Below are positions 10,776 to 18,913 of a DNA stretch of 64,000 nucleotides, one piece after another. A program made the translations under genes and the position numbers. The notes below the pieces were generated by a model, which worked only from the letters and a program-made list of their open reading frames with translations, did no database searches and was not told where the DNA came from. Source of the DNA: Acidimicrobiaceae bacterium (GTDB lineage Bacteria > Actinomycetota > Acidimicrobiia > Acidimicrobiales > RAAP-2); contig PLHD01000010.1 in NCBI GenBank assembly GCA_003138815.1, positions 124,308 through 188,307 of the forward strand, written 5' to 3'. Numbering within the stretch: position 1 is the stretch's first letter; every line of letters starts with the position of its first letter.

Positions 10776-12032
10776 GTGGCGTACTGCACGAATTGTGGAA
10801 CCCAAGATTCTCCAGGTCAGCGCTTCTGCGTAGTGTGCGGCACGGCCTTGCTCGCTCCTACGCGCGCGGCTGCCATGCCAGCAGTGCGGCCAGTCAGCTC
10901 CAATGAAGAAGCCCAAGTACTCATTGGCATTTCGCTTGACCCGCCTCGCCAGGCTCGCTGGTCGGTCTTCTTGCGACTGATTCTCGCTCTCCCTCTTTTC
11001 GTGGTCCTGTTCTTCATCGCGATTGCCGGTTTCTTCGCGACAATCGCGGCCTGGTTCGCCGCACTGTTCACGAAGCGCGTACCCGAAGGCATCCAACGAT
11101 TCCTCACGAAGGTGCTTCGCTTCCACGCGAACCTGCTCGCCTACGAATTCCTTCTGACCCCTCGATGGCCCGGCATCACGCTCAACGAACGAGCGAACGA
11201 CCAGGTACTTATCGAAGTCGATCACGCCGACCTGCGTCGTTCGTCGGTCTTCTTTCGTTGCGTACTCGCCTTTCCCGCGGGGATCGTCGGCCAAGCGCTC
11301 TCTCTTGGCTCGTATCCAATACTGCTGGTTATGTGGATCTGGGGCATCGTTGTCGGCCGAGAGTCGCGGACTTTGCATCAAGCGCTCGCCCTAGTGATGC
11401 GCTACCAGGTTCGGTACTTGGCCTACGCCTGCCTGCTCACGCCGACACAGCCGTTCAAGGGATTCCTGGGCGATGGCGAAGAACAGAAAGCAGACCAGCT
11501 ATCGACCCTCACTGCGGGCTCGAGGCCGACAAGGTGGGGCGTCATCAAGTCCGGCCGAGTGATGGTCGTGATCGCACTGCTGCTCAGCGTTCCGATCTAC
11601 GCGTTGCAGATCAGAGGCAACGACCTGCTCTTGACACCGTTCAAGTCAATCATCTCGCGCGCTCTCGTGGACGGCTCGAACATCAAGATCTCCGCTGCGA
11701 TTAACCAGTTCGATTCGTCAGTGTCTACTTGCCAGTCGTCGACGTCACCAGGTTGCATGTCCCAGGCAGCACGGGATGCCTACAACGTCCTCTTGCAACA
11801 ATCGTCGGTCCTCAACTCATTTACGATTTTTCCCTCTGACGTGCATAGCCAGTTGAACCGCTACGAACTTTCAATCGACACCTTGGAGAGCGAGTTGCTG
11901 CAAGTGGAAGACACGAAGTCAGTCCAGGCCCAACTGGACGTGATCGACAACCAATTCCAAACGACCATCGTTGCATTTGACAGTAGCTATATCGCCCTGA
12001 AAGTGAAACTCGCCGCTCGTCCATGGCCTTGA
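10776..12032 (+). CDS. Zinc-ribbon membrane protein with DUF4389-like repeats
   Basis: 418 residues. An N-terminal zinc ribbon (CTNCG at 4-8, FCVVCG about 17-22) is followed by a Pro/Ala linker and two copies of a membrane module: a hydrophobic pair near residues 65-95, then a second near 155-190. Each ends in a similar YRV/AYEFLLTP or LAYACLLTPTQPF segment, as in DUF4389 proteins. Another membrane segment lies near 262-280, and the last 130 residues appear to be outside the membrane and helical. The GTG at 10776 follows GAGAGGAG with good spacing. The function is unknown; such proteins are common single genes in actinobacteria. It is the best preserved gene of the accessory region. Confidence 0.75.
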   Translation: MAYCTNCGTQDSPGQRFCVVCGTALLAPTRAAAMPAVRPVSSNEEAQVLIGISLDPPRQARWSVFLRLILALPLFVVLFFIAIAGFFATIAAWFAALFTKRVPEGIQRFLTKVLRFHANLLAYEFLLTPRWPGITLNERANDQVLIEVDHADLRRSSVFFRCVLAFPAGIVGQALSLGSYPILLVMWIWGIVVGRESRTLHQALALVMRYQVRYLAYACLLTPTQPFKGFLGDGEEQKADQLSTLTAGSRPTRWGVIKSGRVMVVIALLLSVPIYALQIRGNDLLLTPFKSIISRALVDGSNIKISAAINQFDSSVSTCQSSTSPGCMSQAARDAYNVLLQQSSVLNSFTIFPSDVHSQLNRYELSIDTLESELLQVEDTKSVQAQLDVIDNQFQTTIVAFDSSYIALKVKLAARPWP

Positions 12033-12573
12033 ATAGTTTCGAAGGGTCGACCTCAACGTGCCGAATGAACGTTGGAGACGTAAATACACCGCTCGAAAGA
12101 CATTCTGCATCTTCGATCGCAATCTGTTCTTTGAGAGTCAACCAATTCTCCCGGATCCGTGAATCGCTACTTGCAGGAACGCTGTAGTCGCAGTCGTCCT
12201 CCACGCTTCCAACCAATGGATAACGAGGCGAGACCGACGACTGCGAAACTTGCGGAAGTTCTCAACTCGCCAGTGCTGAAGATGGAGGTGCGGATGCCAC
12301 CAATCACACGCACGAGCACAAAGGCGAAGCCGGTCGCCATTATCCGATCAGGACTCGGTGGCCACCTCTTCCGGGTCGGTGTATTACCGTTCGGGCCCCT
12401 CGTCACAATTCCCCACCTCAAACAGTTCCGCTAGAGATCACGATTCCGGCTAGTGAAAGACAGACTCAGGTGAGCTGTAGCGGTAGGAAGTATCGATGCG
12501 AGCTCAGGGAGGCAGATTCCTGAACGCCCCTTCGGGCATTCCTGGATGGAGCGGACTATCTGCGGACTTGACC
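12033..12573. other. 540 bases without a supported gene
   Basis: Short frames on both strands (12159-12434 plus, 12167-12421 minus, 12496-12732 plus) show no recognisable protein, ribosome site or consistent third-base bias. It adjoins the fibronectin type III remnant and may be decayed sequence of the same former gene or of its neighbour. Confidence 0.35.
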
Positions 12574-12795
12574 CTATTGCTTGACCTTGACTCTCTCGGC
12601 GCACGCGGACGCCCTCACTCCGGCGATGTTCGTGGCCTCACCGCCACCCGCTACGACGTGCCCGTCTTCAGGCTCGCGATGGTGAACTGTGTCCCGATTG
12701 GTCGGGAGAGTTCTTCCACCCGTCGCCGTTGAGCGAGTGCTGGCAACCGACGATGGGGCCTCCGCCAGTGGCCGGGGTACCGGTGAACGTGGCCG
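12574..12795 (-). pseudogene. Degraded fibronectin type III domain (C-terminal end of a lost secreted protein)
   Basis: Read on the minus strand, three successive frames together give one fibronectin type III domain: ATFTGTPATGGGPIVG (frame 1), then QFTIASLKTGTS followed by a stop and RVAVR (frame 2), then ATNIAGVRASACAERVKVKQ and a stop at 12574 (frame 3). The canonical domain has the same order (TGTPATGG.PI, ...L.TGTSYRV.V.ATN.AG). Two frameshifts and one nonsense codon (TAG where TAT for Tyr is expected) mark it as a pseudogene. It lies just behind the 3' end of cysA, in the same direction. Confidence 0.65.
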
Positions 12796-12878
12796 CGATG
12801 CCTCGACCGTGGCCGACTCGCAATGCACGTCGGTCCTACGCGGAGCTGTGCTCGAGCAAGTTCCGAGAACTCGAAGGG

Positions 12879-13829
12879 CTAGCGGAAGAGGTCGGCCGTC
12901 GTTCGTACGCGCAGTGACACGTGCTCGCCGATGAAGGGACTGCGCCGCTGCGCCTCGGCGTGGGTGAGCTGCACCCACGACGACTCCCCCGAGCTAGTTT
13001 GGACGACAACGCGGACCTCGAAACCGAGGCGCACGACGTCGGTGACTCTGGCGTCGATCCCCAGTCCAACGTCACAGAGTTCGATGTCGTGTGGCCGGCA
13101 GGCGACGCCGTTCAGGACCGTCATCGGACCCAGGAATCCCTGGACGAAGTCGTTGGCCGGCTTGTCGTAGACCGTGTCGGGAGTGCCGACTTGCTCGATG
13201 CGGCCCTCGTTCAAGATCACCAGGCGGTCGGCGATCTCCATGGCCTCGATCTGGTCGTGCGTGACCAGGATCGTGGTGATCCCCAGTTCGTGCTGGAGCT
13301 CGCGCACCCAGCTCCTCAGCTCGCCTCGCACCTGGGCGTCGAGCGCGGCGAAGGGCTCGTCGAGCAACAGGACCTCGGGCTTGATGGCCAGCGCTCTGGC
13401 CAGTGCCATGCGCTGGCGCTGGCCTCCCGAGAGCTGTCTCGGATAGCGGTTGGCGAACGCCTCGAGGCGAACCAGGCTGAGCAGGTCATCGACCTCCCGG
13501 CGCAATTGGGCCTTGGGCACGCGCTGGACCTTCAGCCCATAGGCGACGTTGTCGAAGACGCTCAACTGGCGAAAGGGTGCGTAGTCCTGGAAGCAGAACC
13601 CGATGCGGCGATCTCGCACCGCCACGTTGGTTACGTCGCGGCCGCCCAGCTCGATGTGGCCGCTGTTCAGGGGCTCGAGTCCGGCGATGATGCGCAGCAG
13701 CGTCGACTTGCCCGAGCCCGACGGCCCGAGCAGGGCCGTCAGCGAGCCCTGGGGCACGTCGTCGCTGACGTCGTCGAGTACGAGGTCGCGACCGAAGTAC
13801 TTGGTCACGCCGTTAAGCGAGATAGTCAT
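12879..13829 (-). CDS. cysA: Sulfate ABC transporter ATP-binding protein
   Basis: 316 residues, the ATPase of the sulfate/thiosulfate importer. Walker A GPSGSGKS at 35-42, signature LSGGQRQRM near 135, Walker B VLLLDEPFAALD near 155 and the switch VTHDQ near 195. The Q-loop reads FCFQDYAPF. The short C-terminal extension is an incomplete regulatory domain, usual for CysA. The start ATG 13829 has AAGGAAG at good distance and overlaps the end of cysW. It is the last gene of sbp-cysT-cysW-cysA. MalK-type ATPases are the alternative, but the neighbouring permeases and binding protein fix the role. Confidence 0.9.
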   Translation of the reverse strand: MTISLNGVTKYFGRDLVLDDVSDDVPQGSLTALLGPSGSGKSTLLRIIAGLEPLNSGHIELGGRDVTNVAVRDRRIGFCFQDYAPFRQLSVFDNVAYGLKVQRVPKAQLRREVDDLLSLVRLEAFANRYPRQLSGGQRQRMALARALAIKPEVLLLDEPFAALDAQVRGELRSWVRELQHELGITTILVTHDQIEAMEIADRLVILNEGRIEQVGTPDTVYDKPANDFVQGFLGPMTVLNGVACRPHDIELCDVGLGIDARVTDVVRLGFEVRVVVQTSSGESSWVQLTHAEAQRRSPFIGEHVSLRVRTTADLFR

Positions 13830-14625
13830 GGCGCTTCCTTTCACGGTGCCGGGCTACGCCCAGGATCAGTAGCAGGACTATCGAGGCCAGCGCGAGCAGC
13901 GCAGCGCCCACGAAGCCTTGGTAGTCATTGAAATTATCAAAGTTCGCGCCGATGTTCAGGGTCAGCGTCTGGGTGACGAGGGCGATATTGCCCGAGATGA
14001 TGAGCACGGCCCCGTACTCGCCAATGACCCTGGCCAGCGTCAGCGAGACGCCGTAGGCGGTCGCCCAGGTGATCGAGCGCATGGTGATGGTGCAGAAGAT
14101 GCGCACCGGTCCGGCCCCGAGCGTCGCCGCGGTCTGCTCCTGGTGGTTGCCCATCTCTCGCAGTAGCGGTATGACCTGGCGCGAGACGAGGGGTAGCGAC
14201 ACGAATATTGACGCCATTACGATGCCGGGCAGCGAGAACATCACGTGCCATCCGAGCGCGGCGAGTCCGGACCCGAACCATCCGTTCTGCGCGTAGGCGA
14301 GTTCCAGGACCAGGCCGATGATAATCGGAGAGATGGCCAGCGGGATGTCGATGAGGGTGTCGATCGCCCTGGTCAGCCACGAGGGGTGGCGTACGATCCA
14401 CAGCGACACCCCGACGCCGAAGAGCACGTTCAGGGGTACCGCGATCAGGGCAACTTTCGCGGTGAGGATCATCGCCGTGTCCATCTGGTGGTCGCCGAGC
14501 GCCCTGAAGAACGTGCCCAGCCCGTGGATCAGCGCCTGCTGGAAGACGAAGACGAGCGGCAGCCCGACCAAGGCTCCGACGTAGAGAAGCACGACCACGC
14601 GCAGGATCATCGAGGAGCGCCTCAT
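13813..14625 (-). CDS. cysW: Sulfate ABC transporter permease CysW
   Basis: 270 residues with six predicted membrane segments. The EAA loop, which contacts CysA, is visible as EQTAATLGAGPVRIF, and the segment ARVIGEYGAVLIISGN is typical of the CysW half. It starts with ATG 14625, overlapping the cysT stop (ATGA). It forms the channel together with CysT. Confidence 0.92.
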   Translation of the reverse strand: MRRSSMILRVVVLLYVGALVGLPLVFVFQQALIHGLGTFFRALGDHQMDTAMILTAKVALIAVPLNVLFGVGVSLWIVRHPSWLTRAIDTLIDIPLAISPIIIGLVLELAYAQNGWFGSGLAALGWHVMFSLPGIVMASIFVSLPLVSRQVIPLLREMGNHQEQTAATLGAGPVRIFCTITMRSITWATAYGVSLTLARVIGEYGAVLIISGNIALVTQTLTLNIGANFDNFNDYQGFVGAALLALASIVLLLILGVARHRERKRHDYLA

Positions 14626-15494
14626 CCCCGGGCCCTCGCGATTCGTCGCGACACGTAGCTGAAGGCCACGAGCAGTGCCAGGGCCAGGACCAGGAGCACG
14701 ACGGCTACCGACGCGGCGCTGTTGGTCTGGCCCGACGTGGCGAGCGAGTAGATGTACGAGCTTGCCACCTGGGAGCGGTAGGGAAGGTTGTTCGAGATGA
14801 ACACCACCGAGCCGTACTCCCCCACGGCGCGCGCGAAGGCCAGCCCGGTGCCGGTCAGCAGCGCCGGCGCCAGCGCTGGCAACGTAATCGTGCGAAAGAC
14901 GCGTACGGGCGAGGCACCGAGCGTGGCGGCAGCCGATTCGGCGTTGAAGGTGAGCGACTCCAGGACCGGTTGGACCGACCGGACGGTGAACGGCAACGTC
15001 ACGAACATGATGGCGACCGTGATGCCGATCCACGACCCGGTGATATTGACGTGGAACGGCGAGAGCGGTCCGTACAGCGTGTAGAACGTCACGCCGGCCA
15101 CGACCGTGGGCAGCGCGAAGGGAAGGTCGACGATCGCGTTCAGGATCCCCTGTCCCGCGAAGCGGTCGCGCACCAGCACCCACGCGGTCGCCAGGCCCGC
15201 CACCGCGTTGAGCAGCGACGCCGCCAGCGCGCAGAGCAGCGTCAGGCGCAGCGCGTCGATCGACTCGCGCTGGGTGGCCGCGTCCCAGAAGGAGCCGAGG
15301 CCTTTGCTGAACGCGTTGGTCGCCAGCGCCGCGATCGGAATGAGCACGAGCAGGCTGAGGTAGGTGACGGCGAGGCTCTTGCCCGCGACTCGTACGACTC
15401 GCGCGGCCCCGCGGGCACCACCGAACAGCCGCCACTTGCGCGGAGGCTGTTCGGTGGGCTTCGAGAGTTCGGTACTAAGCGCTAGTACCGGCAA
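14622..15494 (-). CDS. cysT: Sulfate ABC transporter permease CysT
   Basis: 290 residues with six membrane segments after a hydrophilic N-terminus of about 40 residues. The EAA loop is ESAAATLGASPVRVF, and FARAVGEYGSVVFISNN is the CysT counterpart of the CysW segment. No ATG is in frame near the beginning. I chose TTG 15494, which has GGAG four bases upstream and overlaps the end of the binding-protein gene by 20 bases. It is the partner of CysW in the membrane. Confidence 0.9.
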   Translation of the reverse strand: MPVLALSTELSKPTEQPPRKWRLFGGARGAARVVRVAGKSLAVTYLSLLVLIPIAALATNAFSKGLGSFWDAATQRESIDALRLTLLCALAASLLNAVAGLATAWVLVRDRFAGQGILNAIVDLPFALPTVVAGVTFYTLYGPLSPFHVNITGSWIGITVAIMFVTLPFTVRSVQPVLESLTFNAESAAATLGASPVRVFRTITLPALAPALLTGTGLAFARAVGEYGSVVFISNNLPYRSQVASSYIYSLATSGQTNSAASVAVVLLVLALALLVAFSYVSRRIARARG

Positions 15495-16644
15495 ATTGCT
15501 CCAGATAGGTCACAATCCCCTGGGACGGGTAGGTCTTACTCTTCTTGGGGAACAGCACGCTGGAGGAGAAGAACTCGTTGTCGACGGTGTTCCAGCCGTC
15601 CCTGCCGAGGTTCTCCACGGTCAGCAAGTCAGTGGGCTTCTTGAAGGCCGCGAAGTCGCCCTTGGTCTGGGTCCACACCGTCTTCAGCACCGATCGGTAG
15701 CCGAGGCTCGCGAATATCCCTTGGCCCGCGGCGGAGAAGAGGTACTTGTAGAACGCGCTGGCCCCGGCGTTGGCGACCCCAGTCGTCGTGAGCGCGATCG
15801 GGTTCTCGATGAGCAGGGTCTGGGGCGGAGTGATGATCTTCACCGCGTCGCCATTCGCGACGGCCGCCAGCGCGTCGTCCTCGTAGTCCAGCAGGACGTT
15901 ACCGGTGCCAGCGACGAAGGCCGCCAAGGCCGCCGAGCCGCTCGTCGGTTGGGCGACGGTGTGGGCGATCAGCGACTTCAGGTAGGCCTGAGCCTGATTG
16001 GGCTTCTTCTTCAGCGAGATCTGGGAGGCGTAACCGGCCAGCAGGTTCCACTTCGCGCTGCCCGACGTCAGCGGATTGGGTGTCACCACCTGGACACCGC
16101 TCTTGATCAGGCTGGCCCAGTTGGTGATGCCCAATGGGTTGCCGGAGCGAACCACGAAGACCACGACCGAATCGGTCACGATGCCCTTGGCCGAGTAGTT
16201 GGTCTGCTGCCTCTTGCCGGTCAGCGCGGCGTTCACGTGGCCGTAGGTCAGCTCCTGACTCGTCCAGTTCGAGGGTACCTTCCCTGCTCGCACGAGTTGT
16301 GTGACGTTCGTCTGGTACGAGAGGTTCACCAGGTCGGCGGCCTGTCCGTTGATCACGTTCTGCGTCTCGGTGTCCGAGGCACCGAAGGAGTTCGTGAAGG
16401 TGACGTTACGTCCGGCGGGCGTGGCCTGGAAGGCTGCCTCGAGTGCCTTGTACGCCGGCCCCACGACCGAGTAGCCAACGACATTCACGTTCGTCGGCGG
16501 CAGAGTCGTCGTCGTCGAAGCCGTGAGCGTCGTTGTCGTAGTCGTGTCGGCCTGAGCCGGCACCGAGGCCAGGGTGGAGAGCGGCAGGACCACGGCGGCG
16601 CCTAGGGCCGCGAGTCGTAACCTTCTGGTCGGGCGTAACTGCAT
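15475..16644 (-). CDS. sbp: Sulfate-binding protein, extracytoplasmic
   Basis: 389 residues. A signal peptide covers residues 1-32 (basic start, hydrophobic LAALGAAVVLPLSTLAS, AQA cleavage site) and is followed by a Thr-rich linker of about 18 residues. There is no lipobox Cys, so surface retention must rely on the linker or another means. The body contains the sulfate-binding family marks LVNLSYQTNV, VTPNPLTSGSAKWN and VLLDYEDDA. AGAAGGAG precedes the ATG. It is first gene of the operon, with an inverted repeat upstream. Confidence 0.92.
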   Translation of the reverse strand: MQLRPTRRLRLAALGAAVVLPLSTLASVPAQADTTTTTTLTASTTTTLPPTNVNVVGYSVVGPAYKALEAAFQATPAGRNVTFTNSFGASDTETQNVINGQAADLVNLSYQTNVTQLVRAGKVPSNWTSQELTYGHVNAALTGKRQQTNYSAKGIVTDSVVVFVVRSGNPLGITNWASLIKSGVQVVTPNPLTSGSAKWNLLAGYASQISLKKKPNQAQAYLKSLIAHTVAQPTSGSAALAAFVAGTGNVLLDYEDDALAAVANGDAVKIITPPQTLLIENPIALTTTGVANAGASAFYKYLFSAAGQGIFASLGYRSVLKTVWTQTKGDFAAFKKPTDLLTVENLGRDGWNTVDNEFFSSSVLFPKKSKTYPSQGIVTYLEQFAGTSA

Positions 16645-16668
16645 AAACGAGGCTCCTTCTAATATTCT

Positions 16669-16683
16669 CTAGTAATTCACTAG
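16669..16683. promoter_or_regulatory. Inverted repeat upstream of sbp operon
   Basis: CTAGT-AATTC-ACTAG, 25 bases before the sbp start codon and inside the AT-rich leader. A dimeric regulator of sulfate uptake could bind here. The surrounding bases are much richer in A and T than the genes, as expected for a promoter. Confidence 0.4.
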
Positions 16684-16850
16684 CAGATATAGAGATAGTA
16701 GCCGATAGGTTGACCAAATCGCGACTTCCTCCGGGAAATCTTTCATTCACTGACGATCAACTGCGCACGGGGCCGTCCGACCATCCTGTTCGGTCCGCCC
16801 TGGAACCTGCCCCGGGTCTCAATCCATCCGGAATCGCTCGGGCCTGTTCC

Positions 16851-18098
16851 TCAGCGTTCGTCGCCCGTGCGCAGCAAGCCAAGCGACCACGCCGCCTTCC
16901 ACAGGGACTCTCGAGCGCGCGGGTGCGCGGCCTGCTCGATGAGCAGGCGCGCCTGGGCGTGCTCGCTGCGGCCGAACAGCGACGCGAGGCCTTGCTCGGT
17001 CACCACCACCGAGTGCTGGAAGGAACAGACCGGGTCGTGGAGAAGCGGGATGAGGGTGGACGAGTCGGTCTTGTCGTGCCAGGAGCGAAGCGCCATGACG
17101 GCGTGGCCCCCGGCGGAGTGCAGGGCCCCGGTCACGAAATCCGGTTGCCCACCGAATCCCGAGTAGATGACTCCGTGGACGTAGCTGGCGTTGGCCTGCG
17201 CGTAGAGGTCGATCTGCAGCGCGGTGTTGATGGACAGCATGGATTGGTGCCGCGAGATGTTGGTCGGATCGTTGACGATCTCGGTGCGACGCATGACCAG
17301 CTGGGTGCTCTCGCCGGCCCATTCATAGAACTCGGGCGATCCGAAGAGGAACGACGCCGTCACGTTGCGCGCCGGGTCGAGCGCCCCGGCGCGGTCGAGA
17401 CGCATCACCCCGTCGCTCACCAGCTCGGACCACACGCCCATTTCCCTCTTCCCGAGCATGTGGCCAACGGCGGCGTTGGGCAGCTGACCGATTCCCATCT
17501 GCAGGGTGCCGCCGTCGTTCGCCAGCGAGGCGACCCGTTCGCCGATCGCCAGGGCCGCGTCGTCGGGATCCCTCTCCGACGGTGAAGGCAGCGGCTGATC
17601 GACCTCGATTGCGACGTCGATCTGGTCGAGGTCGATCACGCCGTCGCCGCGGGTGTAGGGCATGTGAGAGTTCATCTGAGCGACCACGAGACCGCCCCGC
17701 CGCCTCACCTGTTCGATGGCGGCCGGAAGGATGTTGACCTCGACGCCGAGCGAGAGCTTCCCTCCCCTGGGGGTCGACGCGTGCACGAGCACCGCGTCGG
17801 GCGGTCGGGTCGTGTTGAAGAGCCTCGGCACGAGCGACAGGCGCATCGGCAGGTAGTCGAGCATCGCGTCCTCGCGCGCGCCGGGGCCCACGAATGGGGT
17901 CTCGGTGACGAAGCCGTCCCGGCGAGGCCAGCCCGACTGGACGTTCATCACGAAGGCCCGGCACCGCGGCAGGCTCGATTCCAGGATCCGCACCAACTCC
18001 CAGGGGGTGGCGTAGTTCCCCGACACCACGACTCGCGGCTCTGCACCCGGCAACGCCCGCAGGCGCTCGGCCACCACGGCTTCAGTGACAATTTCCAT
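16851..18098 (-). CDS. Acetyl-CoA hydrolase / CoA-transferase family protein
   Basis: 415 residues, of the family that includes acetyl-CoA hydrolase, 4-hydroxybutyrate CoA-transferase and succinyl-CoA:acetate CoA-transferase. The N-terminal CoA-transferase half has HASTPRGGKLSLGVEVN; the C-terminal half has GTLQMGIGQLPNAAV, GVWSELVSDG with the likely catalytic Glu, and YSGFGGQPDFVTGA. The ATG at 18098 lies 23 bases behind the DUF6390-like gene, so it may be the last member of the hydrogenase operon. It would exchange CoA between acetate and another acid; the exact substrate cannot be told from sequence. Confidence 0.8.
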   Translation of the reverse strand: MEIVTEAVVAERLRALPGAEPRVVVSGNYATPWELVRILESSLPRCRAFVMNVQSGWPRRDGFVTETPFVGPGAREDAMLDYLPMRLSLVPRLFNTTRPPDAVLVHASTPRGGKLSLGVEVNILPAAIEQVRRRGGLVVAQMNSHMPYTRGDGVIDLDQIDVAIEVDQPLPSPSERDPDDAALAIGERVASLANDGGTLQMGIGQLPNAAVGHMLGKREMGVWSELVSDGVMRLDRAGALDPARNVTASFLFGSPEFYEWAGESTQLVMRRTEIVNDPTNISRHQSMLSINTALQIDLYAQANASYVHGVIYSGFGGQPDFVTGALHSAGGHAVMALRSWHDKTDSSTLIPLLHDPVCSFQHSVVVTEQGLASLFGRSEHAQARLLIEQAAHPRARESLWKAAWSLGLLRTGDER

Positions 18099-18121
18099 CG
18101 AGAACTACCTCTTTCCTGGCT

Positions 18122-18913
18122 CTAGGCGCCACACACCGCGGCCGGGCCGGGTTCGGCCAGGGCGTTCACTGCGTTCAGGTTATGGCGGGTGCACGCCTGG
18201 AGCCACGAGAGAGATCGGGGCGTCAGCCGGTCGCACACCCAGTCCCAGTGCAGCGAGACCATCTCTCCCTCGACCAGATGTTCGACGAAACCGGCGCCGT
18301 CCAGGCTTCGGCGAACCTGTTCGACCCGCTCGTCCCCCAGCACGAGGCGCGAGCCGACGAAATCCAGCGCGCGGCTGGTGACGCTCACCAGGTCGCCGTG
18401 CAGGGCCTCTACCCGCCCCCAGCGGATGCGGCACCGGTCCAGCACCTCCAGCGGCGGGCCTTCCATGCCGGCGCGCAGCAGTCCGAGCCAGGGGTAGACC
18501 GCGAAGACGTGGAAGCTGTGCTGGGGCACCCCGCCCGCTACTGCCGCCGACACCAGGGGCTCGAACCGCCTTCCGGCACGGCTCGAGAAGCGCTCGTCCA
18601 GAGACCCTGCGAGCACCGTCGGCGGAACCTGGAGCGACAGTCGGTTGCCCACCCAGTAGGCCTCGACGACTCGCCGGTCCAAGGGATCGTGCAGGCCGTT
18701 GCAGCCGGCAATTAGCTCCAGGTACGGCCAGGCGCCCTCGAACTGCCTCGCCAAATTCGCCAAGTGGTCCCACTGGCCACCCTGGCCGGCGGCCTGGAGC
18801 AGCGCCGCGGGGTCGTTGGGACCGCAGTAGCCGAGCGCGTTGGGTGGATAGGCGTAGCGTGCGAACAGTTCCGGTCCCGACGTCGGCGGCGCGCTCGGCG
18901 CGTGGAGGCTCAC
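18122..18913 (-). CDS. DUF6390-like protein of the hydrogenase operon
   Basis: 263 residues, soluble, with no signal peptide. Its beginning, ELFARYAYPPNALGYCGPND, matches a family I recall as DUF6390, which occurs beside [NiFe] hydrogenase genes in actinobacteria. It contains conserved Trp and His residues and three Cys, but no recognised cofactor motif. It starts with GTG 18913, overlapping the stop of the DMT transporter gene (GTGA). Its steady link to hydrogenases suggests a maturation or accessory role, which is an inference. Confidence 0.65.
   Translation of the reverse strand: MSLHAPSAPPTSGPELFARYAYPPNALGYCGPNDPAALLQAAGQGGQWDHLANLARQFEGAWPYLELIAGCNGLHDPLDRRVVEAYWVGNRLSLQVPPTVLAGSLDERFSSRAGRRFEPLVSAAVAGGVPQHSFHVFAVYPWLGLLRAGMEGPPLEVLDRCRIRWGRVEALHGDLVSVTSRALDFVGSRLVLGDERVEQVRRSLDGAGFVEHLVEGEMVSLHWDWVCDRLTPRSLSWLQACTRHNLNAVNALAEPGPAAVCGA

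Noticed and set aside
11821-12216. 131-codon minus-strand frame overlapping the DUF4389-like gene end
   Set aside because: The overlap with a better-supported gene and lack of any recognisable domain make it a shadow, although its first 70 residues are less biased than most.
12167-12421. 84-codon minus-strand frame with a partly hydrophobic second half
   Set aside because: No ribosome site, no family likeness and no consistent codon bias; lies in decayed sequence.
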